Below, in pieces: positions 1 to 6,663 of a stretch of 64,000 bases of DNA (position 1 is the stretch's first letter; each line of letters opens with the position of its first letter). The stretch lies in assembly GCA_902492045.1 (NCBI GenBank), contig CABUKB010000010.1, positions 1 to 64,000 on the forward strand. Direction: 5' to 3'. Below the pieces are notes generated by a model. That model worked only from the letters and a program-made list of their open reading frames with translations. It was not told where the DNA came from and made no database searches. The stretch is from an uncultured Oscillospiraceae bacterium. GTDB taxonomy: Bacteria > Bacillota > Clostridia > Oscillospirales > Acutalibacteraceae. Position numbers and translations under genes: made by a program.

Positions 1-142
1 AAAGGACGGTATAATAGAAAAGACCGGAGCCGCCACCAAGACGAATGCTCCGGTCTGAGAGTAATGTCTGTATGAATTGTCGGTAGATCCGACAACGTGG
101 ATAGTCCACGATCTGTTTGATCTCTAATTGATATTCTGACAT
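1..142 (-). CDS. Mobile-element protein of unknown function, N-terminal fragment (runs off window)
   Basis: An open minus-strand frame starts at an ATG at 142 behind a strong GGAGG (150-154, 7 nt spacing) and stays open to the window edge, giving 47 residues that begin MSEYQLEIKQIVDYPRC. The start resembles, from memory, a family of hypothetical proteins common in integrative elements of gut Clostridia; this was not checked by a search. Because the C-terminal part lies outside the window the function cannot be judged. The gene reads away from lysS and sits behind hairpins and repeats that look like an element terminus, so it is probably the first or last cargo gene of an integrated element. 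Confidence 0.6.
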   Translation of the reverse strand, partial: MSEYQLEIKQIVDYPRCRIYRQFIQTLLSDRSIRLGGGSGLFYYTVL

Positions 143-165
143 AACATTACCTCCAAAATAAAAAG

Positions 166-190
166 GGCCTTTCCAAAAAATGAAAAGGCC
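166..190 (-). terminator. Hairpin with T-rich tail upstream of the element gene
   Basis: GGCCTTT and AAAGGCC form a 7-bp stem with an 11-nt spacer; read on the minus strand it is followed by CTTTTTATTTT. It would stop transcription arriving from the lysS side before the element gene at 142. Confidence 0.5.
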
Positions 191-235
191 AAGCGTGGAT
201 ATATAGCTTTATAAACCTACAACACTCTTTACATA

Positions 236-278
236 GAAAAAACCGTGCCTCGTAATCAGATAATACGTGGCACGGTTT
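236..278 (-). terminator. Rho-independent terminator, probably for the greA-lysS unit
   Basis: A 10-bp stem (240-249 with 269-278, AAACCGTGCC/GGCACGGTTT) is followed on the minus strand by a run of T. It lies 127 bp past the lysS stop and is the first terminator met by the greA-lysS transcript, though it may belong to the integrated element rather than the host operon. Confidence 0.6.
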
Positions 279-320
279 CCATCTAAGAGTAACCCTATTC
301 TGTATGTCTCACTGCATAAA

Positions 321-350
321 TTGGCGTATGATTGGCGTAAATCGGCGTAA
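321..350. repeat. Three tandem TTGGCGTA-type repeats at the mobile-element edge
   Basis: TTGGCGTAT (321), TTGGCGTAA (332) and TCGGCGTAA (342) recur at 10-11 bp spacing, about one helical turn, so a protein could contact all three on one face. Short direct repeats of this type are typical of the arm-binding sites of tyrosine recombinases at the ends of integrative elements. Their position between an element gene and the lysS stop supports an attachment-site region here. The exact crossover core cannot be defined from one end. Confidence 0.45.
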
Positions 351-404
351 ACCAGAAATGCAAAAGCTCAAAAAAGCCTTGATTTCATGCGGTTTTCGGC
401 CTCT

Positions 405-1916
405 CTAATTGCCCAGCGGCTTCATTGTCGGGAACAGCAGCACATCCCGAATGGAAGCGCAACCCGTGAGCAGCATCACCAGACGGTCAATGCCGATTCC
501 AAGGCCTCCGGTAGGAGGCATACCGTACTCGAGCGCGGTGAGGAAGTCCTCGTCCACATCGGCCGCTTCCTCATCCCCCGCCGCCTTTAAAGCGACCTGA
601 GCTTCAAAGCGTTTCCTCTGATCGAGGGGATCATTAAGCTCGGAAAATGCGTTAGCATGTTCTCGGCCCACAATAAACAATTCAAACCGCTCGGTATATG
701 CAGGATCTTGCGGCATACGCTTGGCAAGGGGTGAAATTTCAACCGGATGGCCTGTAATAAAGGTCGGCTGTATGAGATGATCTTCGACATATGTCTCAAA
801 AAACAGATTTAGAATGTCCCCTTTTTGGTGACGGTCTTCATATTCGATATGGTGGGCCTTGGCCATCTCCCGTGCCGCTTCAAGCGTCGGCACAGCACGG
901 AAATCCACCCCACTGTAGCGTTTGACGGCTTCCACCATGCTCAGACGCTCAAATGGTTTCCCCAGGTCAATCTCGACGCCTTCATAAACGATCTCGACTG
1001 TCCCGAGTACTGCCTGCGCCACGGTGCGGATCAAATCCTCGGTCAGAGCCATCATGCCGTTGTAGTCGGTATAGGCCTGATACAGTTCGAGGAGGGTGAA
1101 TTCCGGATTATGGCGTGTATCCATCCCTTCGTTACGGAAAACCCGGCCGATCTCGTACACCCGTTCAAATCCGCCTACAATAAGACGCTTGAGGTGCAAT
1201 TCCAGGGCAATCCGCAGATACATATCCATGTCCAGGGTATTGTGATGGGTGATGAAAGGCCGGGCGGCCGCGCCTCCCGCTACGCCGTGCAGCACAGGGG
1301 TTTCGACCTCCAGGAAGGACCGCTCGTCGAGGTAACGCCGTATGGCGGTGATAATAGCGGAACGGCGCACAAACGCCTCTTTAACTTCGGGATTCACGAT
1401 CAAATCCAGATATCTCTGACGGTAACGGGTATCCGTGTCCCGGAGCCCATGAAATTTTTCCGGAAGGGGACGCAGGGACTTGGACAACAGAATGATACGG
1501 GTCGCATGAATGGAGATTTCCCCCATCTTGGTGCGGAAAACGGTCCCCTCGACGCCTAAGAGATCGCCGATATCCCATTTTTTAAAGGCCGCGTAAGCAT
1601 CTTCCCCCACATCGTCCCGCCGCACATACACCTGCATCCGGTCGCTGCCATCCCGCAGATCCATAAAACTGGCTTTCCCCATGATCCGCCGGCTCATCAT
1701 CCGCCCTGCGACCGAAACCACATGATTTTCCATTTCGTCGAAACGAGAGCGGATATCCGCATTGTGTGCGGTCACATTGTATTTGGTCAGGCTGAAGGGA
1801 TCGCATCCGGCCTCCTGCAAAGCATGCAGTTTGTCCCGGCGGATTTGGATCAGTTCCGATACCTGTTGTTCCGTCCATTCCTCCTGCTCGGGCGGAATGC
1901 CATTCGGTTCATTCAT
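405..1916 (-). CDS. lysS: Lysine--tRNA ligase (class II)
   Basis: Charges tRNA-Lys with lysine in the cytoplasm. The 503-aa product has the usual class II layout: an N-terminal OB-fold anticodon-binding domain (about residues 50-150, with GRMMSRRIMGKASFMDLRD), then the catalytic core with motif 2 (FRNEGMDTRHNPEFTLLE) and motif 3 near the C-terminus (GLGIGIDRLVMLLTG). The frame could open at a GTG at 1925, but that codon sits 1 nt from the AAGGA Shine-Dalgarno sequence. The ATG at 1916 has about 10 nt spacing and was chosen. It lies 96 nt downstream of greA on the same strand and is probably cotranscribed with it. A mobile element appears to be inserted just past its stop codon. Confidence 0.97.
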   Translation of the reverse strand: MNEPNGIPPEQEEWTEQQVSELIQIRRDKLHALQEAGCDPFSLTKYNVTAHNADIRSRFDEMENHVVSVAGRMMSRRIMGKASFMDLRDGSDRMQVYVRRDDVGEDAYAAFKKWDIGDLLGVEGTVFRTKMGEISIHATRIILLSKSLRPLPEKFHGLRDTDTRYRQRYLDLIVNPEVKEAFVRRSAIITAIRRYLDERSFLEVETPVLHGVAGGAAARPFITHHNTLDMDMYLRIALELHLKRLIVGGFERVYEIGRVFRNEGMDTRHNPEFTLLELYQAYTDYNGMMALTEDLIRTVAQAVLGTVEIVYEGVEIDLGKPFERLSMVEAVKRYSGVDFRAVPTLEAAREMAKAHHIEYEDRHQKGDILNLFFETYVEDHLIQPTFITGHPVEISPLAKRMPQDPAYTERFELFIVGREHANAFSELNDPLDQRKRFEAQVALKAAGDEEAADVDEDFLTALEYGMPPTGGLGIGIDRLVMLLTGCASIRDVLLFPTMKPLGN

Positions 1917-2012
1917 TGACTTCACGTCCTTATCCTTCGATTCTAAAAATAAAGGCGGACATCGCGGATAGCCTTGTCTCCCGCCTTGTCCACCCTACGG
2001 TTGCGTATTCTC

Positions 2013-2486
2013 TTATTTCGAGATTTCCACAACCATATACTGCATGACGCCGTTCGGAATTTCCACCTCGACCTGATCGCCGGCCCGATGTCCGAGGAGC
2101 GCCTTGCCAACAGGAGATTCATCCGAAATACGGCCGCCGAAGGGATCCGATTCGGTCGAACCGACAATGCGGTACGTCGTCACCGAACCATCTTCCAAAT
2201 CTTTGACTTTCACGGTTGAACCGATGTGTACGCTTTCGGTATTGATCTCATTCTCGTCAAGTACCTTGACGTTTTTGAGCTGATTTTCGATTTCGGCAAT
2301 ACGGCCTTCAATGATCGCCTGTTCGTTTTTCGCCTCATCGTATTCGCTGTTTTCGGATAGATCGCCGAAAGACAGCGCCACTTTGATCTTTTCCGCCACT
2401 TCTTTTCGTTTGACGGTTTTGAGTTCTTCCAGTTCCCTTTCAAGTTTCTTAAGACCTTCATCGGTGATAACGGTCTGCTTGGTCAT
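2013..2486 (-). CDS. greA: Transcription elongation factor GreA
   Basis: Binds the secondary channel of RNA polymerase and stimulates cleavage of backtracked transcripts. The 157-aa protein has normal length. It has an N-terminal antiparallel coiled coil (roughly residues 1-75; acidic tip around GDLSENSEYDEAKNEQ) and a C-terminal FKBP-like domain ending in the usual region with SPVGKALLGHRAGD. The open frame extends 14 codons upstream, but the ATG at 2486 follows AAGGGAG at 9 nt spacing and matches the family start. It has its own consensus promoter, with a sequence resembling the operator of the nearby iron-type operon just downstream of the -10 box. Confidence 0.96.
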   Translation of the reverse strand: MTKQTVITDEGLKKLERELEELKTVKRKEVAEKIKVALSFGDLSENSEYDEAKNEQAIIEGRIAEIENQLKNVKVLDENEINTESVHIGSTVKVKDLEDGSVTTYRIVGSTESDPFGGRISDESPVGKALLGHRAGDQVEVEIPNGVMQYMVVEISK

Positions 2487-2539
2487 GCGTGAAAACTCCC
2501 TTACGACATATTTCATGCGGTCATGCAATCCGCCGCGAT

Positions 2540-2553
2540 GTTTCAGCTAACTA
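2540..2553 (-). promoter_or_regulatory. Putative operator half at the greA start site
   Basis: Read on the minus strand, TAGTTAGCTGAAAC matches 13 of 14 bases of one end of the palindrome upstream of the flavodoxin operon (4057-4070, TAGTTAGCTAAAAC). It lies just past the greA -10 box, where a repressor would block initiation. The second half of the palindrome is poorly kept, so binding is speculative. Confidence 0.3.
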
Positions 2554-2565
2554 AACAATGGATCT

Positions 2566-2594
2566 ATTATATCCAGCCTCACTAAAAAAGTCAA
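2566..2594 (-). promoter_or_regulatory. SigA-type promoter of greA-lysS
   Basis: Minus strand: TTGACT (2594-2589), 17-bp spacer, TATAAT (2571-2566). It is about 80 bp upstream of the greA start codon. Confidence 0.8.
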
Positions 2595-2663
2595 GATGCC
2601 GAAAGGAGCCGATTGGTTATCGTATTATCCGGAGGTCCATATGACTTTCGATGAACGGCACCT

Positions 2664-2719
2664 TCTTTGACAGACGGAGAGGCCCCGCCGAAAAGCGGGG
2701 CCTCTCCGTCTGTCAAAGA
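2664..2719 (-). terminator. Long perfect hairpin terminating the flavodoxin operon
   Basis: A perfect 25-bp stem (2664-2688 with 2695-2719) closes a 6-nt loop and begins directly after the flavodoxin stop codon. The T-tract is weak on both strands, so it may act as a terminator, an mRNA-stabilising 3' end, or both. It separates the flavodoxin operon from greA. Confidence 0.65.
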
Positions 2720-2720
2720 T

Positions 2721-3143
2721 TCACGCCAGCGCCTGTCCAAGAGCCGCACATGCGGCTTCCGCTTCGGGTTCGGGCGCCTCGTTACAGATAACGCTGTCAC
2801 AGACAAGTTGAGCGCCGTCGCCTCGGCAAATATCCTCCCAGTTGCGCATCCATTCGCCGTCACCCCAGCCATAGGAGCCAAATAGGGCGATTTTTTTATC
2901 CTTCAATTTGGTCTCACAATCCTGGAACATCGGTTCAAATTCGCTTTCTTCGAGTTGTTCCGCGCCCATGGAGGGGCAGCCAAAAGCCACCGCGTCGAAA
3001 TCGTCCATCTTTTCCGCCCCGAATTCTGCGGCCGTAAAGAGTGCTGTCTCTGCCCCCGCCTTGCGCGCACCGGCTTCGACCTGGCGGGCCATAGCCTCCG
3101 TGTTGCCGGTGCCGCTCCAATACACAACGGCTACTTTGCTCAT
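2721..3143 (-). CDS. Flavodoxin
   Basis: Short-chain flavodoxin (140 aa), an FMN-binding electron carrier that commonly replaces ferredoxin when iron is scarce. The FMN phosphate loop is visible at residues 9-14 (WSGTGNT), and the flavodoxin beta-strand/loop with FGSYGWGDGEWM follows in the second half. The frame is open far upstream. Of two in-frame ATGs, the one at 3143 has GAGG at 7 nt, whereas the one at 3149 is only 1 nt from it. It is the last gene of a three-gene operon with DUF3793 (34 nt upstream) and a 97-aa unknown protein. The operon has palindromes resembling metal-repressor operators. Confidence 0.93.
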   Translation of the reverse strand: MSKVAVVYWSGTGNTEAMARQVEAGARKAGAETALFTAAEFGAEKMDDFDAVAFGCPSMGAEQLEESEFEPMFQDCETKLKDKKIALFGSYGWGDGEWMRNWEDICRGDGAQLVCDSVICNEAPEPEAEAACAALGQALA

Positions 3144-3177
3144 ATACATACCTCTTTCTTGTTTATATGGTTGCTGG

Positions 3178-3738
3178 TTAAGCCGCCACGGTGAGCTGCC
3201 AAACCGATCTCCCCTCATTCCAGAGCCGCACATAAATTTCACGGCATTTGCGAAACCGAGCGAACCGCTTATCCGCCTCGTCCTTATCTCCGTAGACTTT
3301 CCAGCATCCATTGCAGCGGCAGTTTTGACCTTTATGCCGTATAAAGCCCTCCACATCCTCCAGCGGATAGCCAAGAAAAATCCCGATTTCATGTGGAAAC
3401 GTGTCGCTATCCCTGATTCTCTCTTGCAAATGCTGCAAAACCGCCTCTGGCTCGGTGCCGGAGTAACCGTATCCGGCAAGGAACTCCAACACCCCCGGCC
3501 TTTTCAGATCCGCCAGTAAATGCGTATGACGGTATACATAGATCAGGATTGGTTTTGCACCCCGTTTCAGCAAGCGCATCATAAGCCCTTTCCGGCACAG
3601 CAGATGATTCCAGTTCTCCACCTGTTCCTGCAATTCCCTCTCCTTACAAGCTTCAAAGCAGAACAGACTGGCGGTTTTTAAGGATGCCAGCGTGGGAGAA
3701 CAATGCTCAACGAGATATCTTTCTATATTCATCCTCAT
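3178..3738 (-). CDS. DUF3793 family protein
   Basis: The 186-aa product belongs, by its recognisable N-terminus (MRMNIERYLVEHCSPTLASLKTAS), to DUF3793. This uncharacterised clostridial family often lies beside flavodoxin and ferrous-iron transport genes. Conserved-looking elements include a Cys-rich CRCNGCWKVYGD stretch near residue 150 and a HEIGIFLGYPLEDVEGFI stretch. The start at 3738 is set by an ATGA overlap with the stop codon of the upstream gene, which indicates translational coupling. Its biochemical role is unknown. From context, a function in iron homeostasis or flavodoxin use is an inference. Confidence 0.85.
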   Translation of the reverse strand: MRMNIERYLVEHCSPTLASLKTASLFCFEACKERELQEQVENWNHLLCRKGLMMRLLKRGAKPILIYVYRHTHLLADLKRPGVLEFLAGYGYSGTEPEAVLQHLQERIRDSDTFPHEIGIFLGYPLEDVEGFIRHKGQNCRCNGCWKVYGDKDEADKRFARFRKCREIYVRLWNEGRSVWQLTVAA

Positions 3739-4028
3739 ACTTCTTCGCCGCTCTCTTTCCTCGGGACTGGAGAAAAAACGCCGGCAAACAGCCGATGGCA
3801 TTCAACGAGCATCATCGCCAGCTCTTTATCCATCGTTTTAGGCGAAAGTTTTGGTTCCCCGTCCGCCTGGGCACCGCCATTTTCTCGCGGATGCCATTCC
3901 CTCGCCGCAGTGCTGAGAGCCGCTCCTGAAAAATCCGTGTCCTTTCCCCTGTTTACCGTATAAACCGCACGGATGGAAGCCCCTAAAACCAAAACCTCTT
4001 CTGGATAATCTTCTGCCGGTCTCTGCAT
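3735..4028 (-). CDS. Hypothetical protein, first gene of the flavodoxin operon
   Basis: This 97-aa protein is not recognised. Support for it being real: a GGAGG 6 nt before the ATG at 4028, a consensus promoter upstream, and a stop codon overlapping the start of DUF3793 (ATGA). It has no signal peptide or membrane segment. The N-terminal half (VLVLGASIRAVYTVNRG) looks like a short beta-alpha unit, the middle is Pro/Gly-rich, and the C-terminal third (KTMDKELAMMLVECHRLFAGVF) is predicted helical. As leader gene of a likely iron-responsive operon it could be a small regulator or adaptor, but nothing in the sequence fixes this. Confidence 0.6.
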   Translation of the reverse strand: MQRPAEDYPEEVLVLGASIRAVYTVNRGKDTDFSGAALSTAAREWHPRENGGAQADGEPKLSPKTMDKELAMMLVECHRLFAGVFSPVPRKESGEEV

Positions 4029-4050
4029 ACGCTGCCTCCAGATGGATATT

Positions 4051-4070
4051 TAGTTAGTTTTAGCTAACTA
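4051..4070. promoter_or_regulatory. Palindromic operator 1 upstream of the flavodoxin operon
   Basis: Perfect inverted repeat TAGTTAG-6 nt-CTAACTA. The TTAG..CTAA architecture resembles DtxR/IdeR-family iron-repressor boxes (inference). It lies in the 5' leader between promoter and first gene. Confidence 0.55.
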
Positions 4071-4103
4071 TTGGGCCGAAATAATACGGCCGAAACCGTA
4101 TGG

Positions 4104-4119
4104 GTTAGTTGTTACTAAC
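4104..4119. promoter_or_regulatory. Palindromic operator 2 overlapping the predicted start site
   Basis: GTTAGT-4 nt-ACTAAC, followed by TTAGTTTTAG. It begins 10 bp past the -10 box of the flavodoxin-operon promoter, so a bound repressor would cover the transcription start. Confidence 0.55.
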
Positions 4120-4128
4120 TTTAGTTTT

Positions 4129-4157
4129 AGATTACATCAGCTTTGGCAAAAAGTCAA
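4129..4157 (-). promoter_or_regulatory. Promoter of the flavodoxin operon
   Basis: Minus strand TTGACT (4157-4152), 17-bp spacer, TAATCT (4134-4129). Two TTAG-type palindromes follow immediately downstream. Confidence 0.7.
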
Positions 4158-4305
4158 GGGTTTTATGAAAAAGAGATTTGTCTTTAAAAAGAAAGGATAT
4201 CGGCGTTCATTTGCGAATAAGATATTCGTCAGAGGCCTATGCGATCACGGCATGATCCCACAAACCCGCTCGTGTGGTTCAGGAGACGACAAATCGACTT
4301 GGGTG

Positions 4306-4333
4306 TTGACCAATGGAAAAAACCGGATATAAT
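4306..4333 (+). promoter_or_regulatory. Promoter of the DUF368 gene
   Basis: TTGACC (4306), 16-bp spacer, TATAAT (4328). The start codon follows 45 bp downstream. Confidence 0.8.
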
Positions 4334-4378
4334 GAAGAATAGTCTGTGATTGTAAATTCCACGAAGAGAGGATCTATC

Positions 4379-5230
4379 ATGAAACAGAAATCGGTCGGCC
4401 ATCCATCCATATTCCGCCTTGTGCTTCGCGTGTTACAGGGAGCTCTTATTGGACTGGGAGCCGTGCTTCCCGGCATTTCCGGCGGCGTTTTGTGCGTGGT
4501 ATTTGGAATCTACAAACCCATTATGGAGTTGCTGTCTCATCCGATCAAGAATTTCAAAACCCATGTACCCAAACTGCTTCCGGTTATCATCGGATTGGGG
4601 ATCGGCTTTATGGGGGTTGCCAAACTGCTGTCCTTCTTCCTGGAAAAATACCCGGCTCCATCGGTCTGCCTGTTTGTGGGGCTGATCGCCGGCATGATGC
4701 CCTCCCTCTTTCGAGAGGCCGGCGAACAGGGACGGACAAAGGGGTCGTTTATTTCCCTTATCGTCGCCATGGGAGTCGTATTTGCCCTGCTCCTTGGTCT
4801 TCAGTATTCCTCCATTCAGGTTGTGCCCAATTTCGGCTGGTACCTGTTCTGCGGTTTCTGCCTCGCCTTGAGCGTGATCGCGCCGGGTATGAGCTTTTCC
4901 ACTCTTTTAATGCCGTTGGAACTTTACACGCCTTTTATCGACGGAATCGGCAACTTCCATATGGATGTCCTGATCCCCGGAGGCATTGGGGCGCTGATAA
5001 CGGTTATCGCCTTGGCGAAAGCTGTCAACGCCCTATTTGAACGCCACTACTCCCTGGCTTTTCATGCCATTATCGGCATTGTGATCGCCGCGACGGTCAT
5101 GATTATCCCCTTTCCGAGCTTTGCCGTATCCGTGGGGCAAACGGCGGTCAACCTGATATGTTTGGCCGTCGGTATCGCCGCCGCCCTTTTGTTGGATCGT
5201 TTTAACCAGAGTGTTAGGGCAAAAGAATAG
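4379..5230 (+). CDS. DUF368 membrane protein, putative polyprenyl-phosphate transporter
   Basis: A 283-aa integral membrane protein with about eight hydrophobic segments. It carries the DUF368 hallmark near residues 25-45 (GALIGLGAVLPGISGGVLC) and its internal repeat VIAPGMSFST near residue 175. Members of this family (PopT) were shown to recycle undecaprenyl phosphate across the cytoplasmic membrane for cell-wall synthesis; assigning that role here rests on family membership. The start at 4379 has AGAGAGG at 7 nt. An upstream in-frame GTG at 4346 has no ribosome-binding site. It is monocistronic, with its own promoter and terminator. Confidence 0.88.
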   Translation: MKQKSVGHPSIFRLVLRVLQGALIGLGAVLPGISGGVLCVVFGIYKPIMELLSHPIKNFKTHVPKLLPVIIGLGIGFMGVAKLLSFFLEKYPAPSVCLFVGLIAGMMPSLFREAGEQGRTKGSFISLIVAMGVVFALLLGLQYSSIQVVPNFGWYLFCGFCLALSVIAPGMSFSTLLMPLELYTPFIDGIGNFHMDVLIPGGIGALITVIALAKAVNALFERHYSLAFHAIIGIVIAATVMIIPFPSFAVSVGQTAVNLICLAVGIAAALLLDRFNQSVRAKE

Positions 5231-5356
5231 ATACCTGCCCATTGGCATCTTTCGGCCGATATTGTTTCTCCTTTAATCCGCCGCCTCTCCAGACTCAGGA
5301 GAGAAATCCGGCTTTGCTCCGGCCAATTTTCATAAAACAGACCCATAGCCGGAAAA

Positions 5357-5399
5357 GGCGGCATCGCCCCATGACACAGGGCGATGCCGCCTGATTTTT
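5357..5399 (+). terminator. Rho-independent terminator of the DUF368 gene
   Basis: A 13-bp GC-rich stem (5357-5369 with 5379-5391) followed by TGATTTTTG. Confidence 0.8.
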
Positions 5400-5469
5400 G
5401 CTGTCCTTTTTCGCGGCGCCGCTTTTACGCCGCTTTTTCTCGACGGCATGCCCTCCTATTCGACAAAGG

Positions 5470-5498
5470 TTGCGCTATGCCGGGACATCCGTTATAAT
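5470..5498 (+). promoter_or_regulatory. Promoter of mscL
   Basis: TTGCGC (5470), 17-bp spacer, TATAAT (5493), 37 bp upstream of the start codon. Confidence 0.7.
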
Positions 5499-5534
5499 AA
5501 AATCGATTTATATATTGCATCGGAGGAAAGCATC

Positions 5535-5960
5535 ATGAAAAAGTTTTTGCAGGAATTCAAAGCGTTTGCTCTTCGCGGCAATGTGGTGGATCTGGCGGTC
5601 GGCGTGCTGATCGGCAGTGCGTTTTCCGGACTGGTCAACTCCCTGACTGACAATATCCTTTCTCCCATCATCGGGCTTGTCGGGGGCGCCAATTTTGATC
5701 ATTATGCTCTTCATATTCACGGCGCGACTATTCGATACGGCGCTTTCGCCACCGCCATTATCAATTTTCTTATCATGGCCTTAATCGTATTTCTGATCGT
5801 CAAAGGGCTTCATAAGCTGGAAAGCCTCGGCCGCCGCAAGGAAGAAGCAGCTGATCCGCCTGCTACCAGGATCTGCCCGTTTTGCCGCAGCCAAATTGAT
5901 GTTCAGGCCACTCGCTGTCCGCACTGCACCTCTCAGCTTGAGACGGAATCCCATCCATAA
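5535..5960 (+). CDS. mscL: Large-conductance mechanosensitive channel MscL with C-terminal zinc ribbon
   Basis: Forms the pentameric membrane channel that opens under hypo-osmotic shock. Residues 1-95 are a compact MscL: the N-terminal amphipathic helix MKKFLQEFKAFALRGNVVDL, the pore-lining helix TM1 (about 16-44) and TM2 (about 71-91). Instead of the usual short cytoplasmic helix, residues 114-131 carry two CxxC knuckles (C114, C117, C128, C131), a rubredoxin-like zinc ribbon. The periplasmic loop is short. The ATG at 5535 follows GGAGG; the upstream extension of the frame lacks MscL similarity and overlaps the promoter. The zinc ribbon might tune gating or mediate protein contacts; that is inference. 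Confidence 0.95.
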   Translation: MKKFLQEFKAFALRGNVVDLAVGVLIGSAFSGLVNSLTDNILSPIIGLVGGANFDHYALHIHGATIRYGAFATAIINFLIMALIVFLIVKGLHKLESLGRRKEEAADPPATRICPFCRSQIDVQATRCPHCTSQLETESHP

Positions 5961-5969
5961 ACCAAGATA

Positions 5970-6015
5970 CCGATGGGGGCGCCGGGGAATAATCCCCGGC
6001 GCCCCCATCGGTTTT
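5970..6015. terminator. Bidirectional terminator between mscL and the CarD-family gene
   Basis: A perfect 19-bp GC-rich stem (5970-5988 with 5993-6011) with a 4-nt loop and TTTT on the plus strand. It lies between convergent genes. Confidence 0.75.
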
Positions 6016-6033
6016 GCATTCGTGAGCGATTGT

Positions 6034-6540
6034 TTAACCCGCGTCCTCAAGCCGTTTGCGGATAAACGGCAATACCTGGTCGGGTTCCAGACCCAACACC
6101 AGCGCAAATTCGTCGTATAGCAAGCGTTCCGCCTCTTTGAAGAATCGCTCGTCAACGGCGCGCAGATGCTTGCCGCTCCCCTTCATCTCCTGCTCGTGAA
6201 GGTAAAGGGATTTAATCATGCGGATCAAACCGGAACGGTCGCCGGTGGCCAGAATTTCCCGGTATACCATTTTCCGTTCGTCATGGTCTTCAATCCAGCG
6301 CGCTTCTTCGTCCGGCATACCCTCGATCAAGGCCAGAACATCCTTTTCCGGCAAAACCGGACGCATCTTATGCACCAACGCCTCATTCCCCACCGGCACA
6401 TAAATGAGGGATGCCTCCTGCCGGACCGGCTTGAGTACATAATACTCGGTCGGAGTACCGCAAAAGTCCTTTGTCACAATATCGGAAATCCAACAAAGTC
6501 CGTCCGATCCATATAAAACGGCATCCTCCACCTGGTACAT
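6034..6540 (-). CDS. CarD/CdnL-family transcriptional regulator
   Basis: A 168-aa protein with the CarD_CdnL_TRCF RNA-polymerase-interacting domain at the N-terminus (residues 1-65: MYQVEDAVLYGSDGLCWISD, then YYVLKPV and IYVPV). A helical C-terminal domain follows. Family members bind the RNA polymerase beta subunit and stabilise open promoter complexes. The ATG at 6540 follows GGGAGG at 10 nt. It is monocistronic between terminators and convergent to mscL. The residues that contact DNA in other members are not obvious by eye. Confidence 0.9.
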   Translation of the reverse strand: MYQVEDAVLYGSDGLCWISDIVTKDFCGTPTEYYVLKPVRQEASLIYVPVGNEALVHKMRPVLPEKDVLALIEGMPDEEARWIEDHDERKMVYREILATGDRSGLIRMIKSLYLHEQEMKGSGKHLRAVDERFFKEAERLLYDEFALVLGLEPDQVLPFIRKRLEDAG

Positions 6541-6663
6541 ACGGCCATTACCTCCCTATCCGGGTTCGATTTTCATAACCGTCTCTCCCGGTCAACTGGT
6601 TATCTTTAGTATACCACATTTTGGCTGCCATTTCCATATGAAAAGGTCAAATTCTTTCCGGCT

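Noticed and set aside
321..350. TTGGCGTA repeats considered as a CRISPR array
   Set aside because: Units are only 10-11 bp, there are no spacers of uniform length and no cas genes.
825..1559. A 244-codon plus-strand frame opposite lysS
   Set aside because: Antisense shadow of lysS with no ribosome-binding site or recognisable domain.
2721..3479. A 252-aa flavodoxin with a long N-terminal extension
   Set aside because: The first 112 codons overlap the DUF3793 gene in another frame, and a good ribosome-binding site lies just before the normal flavodoxin start.
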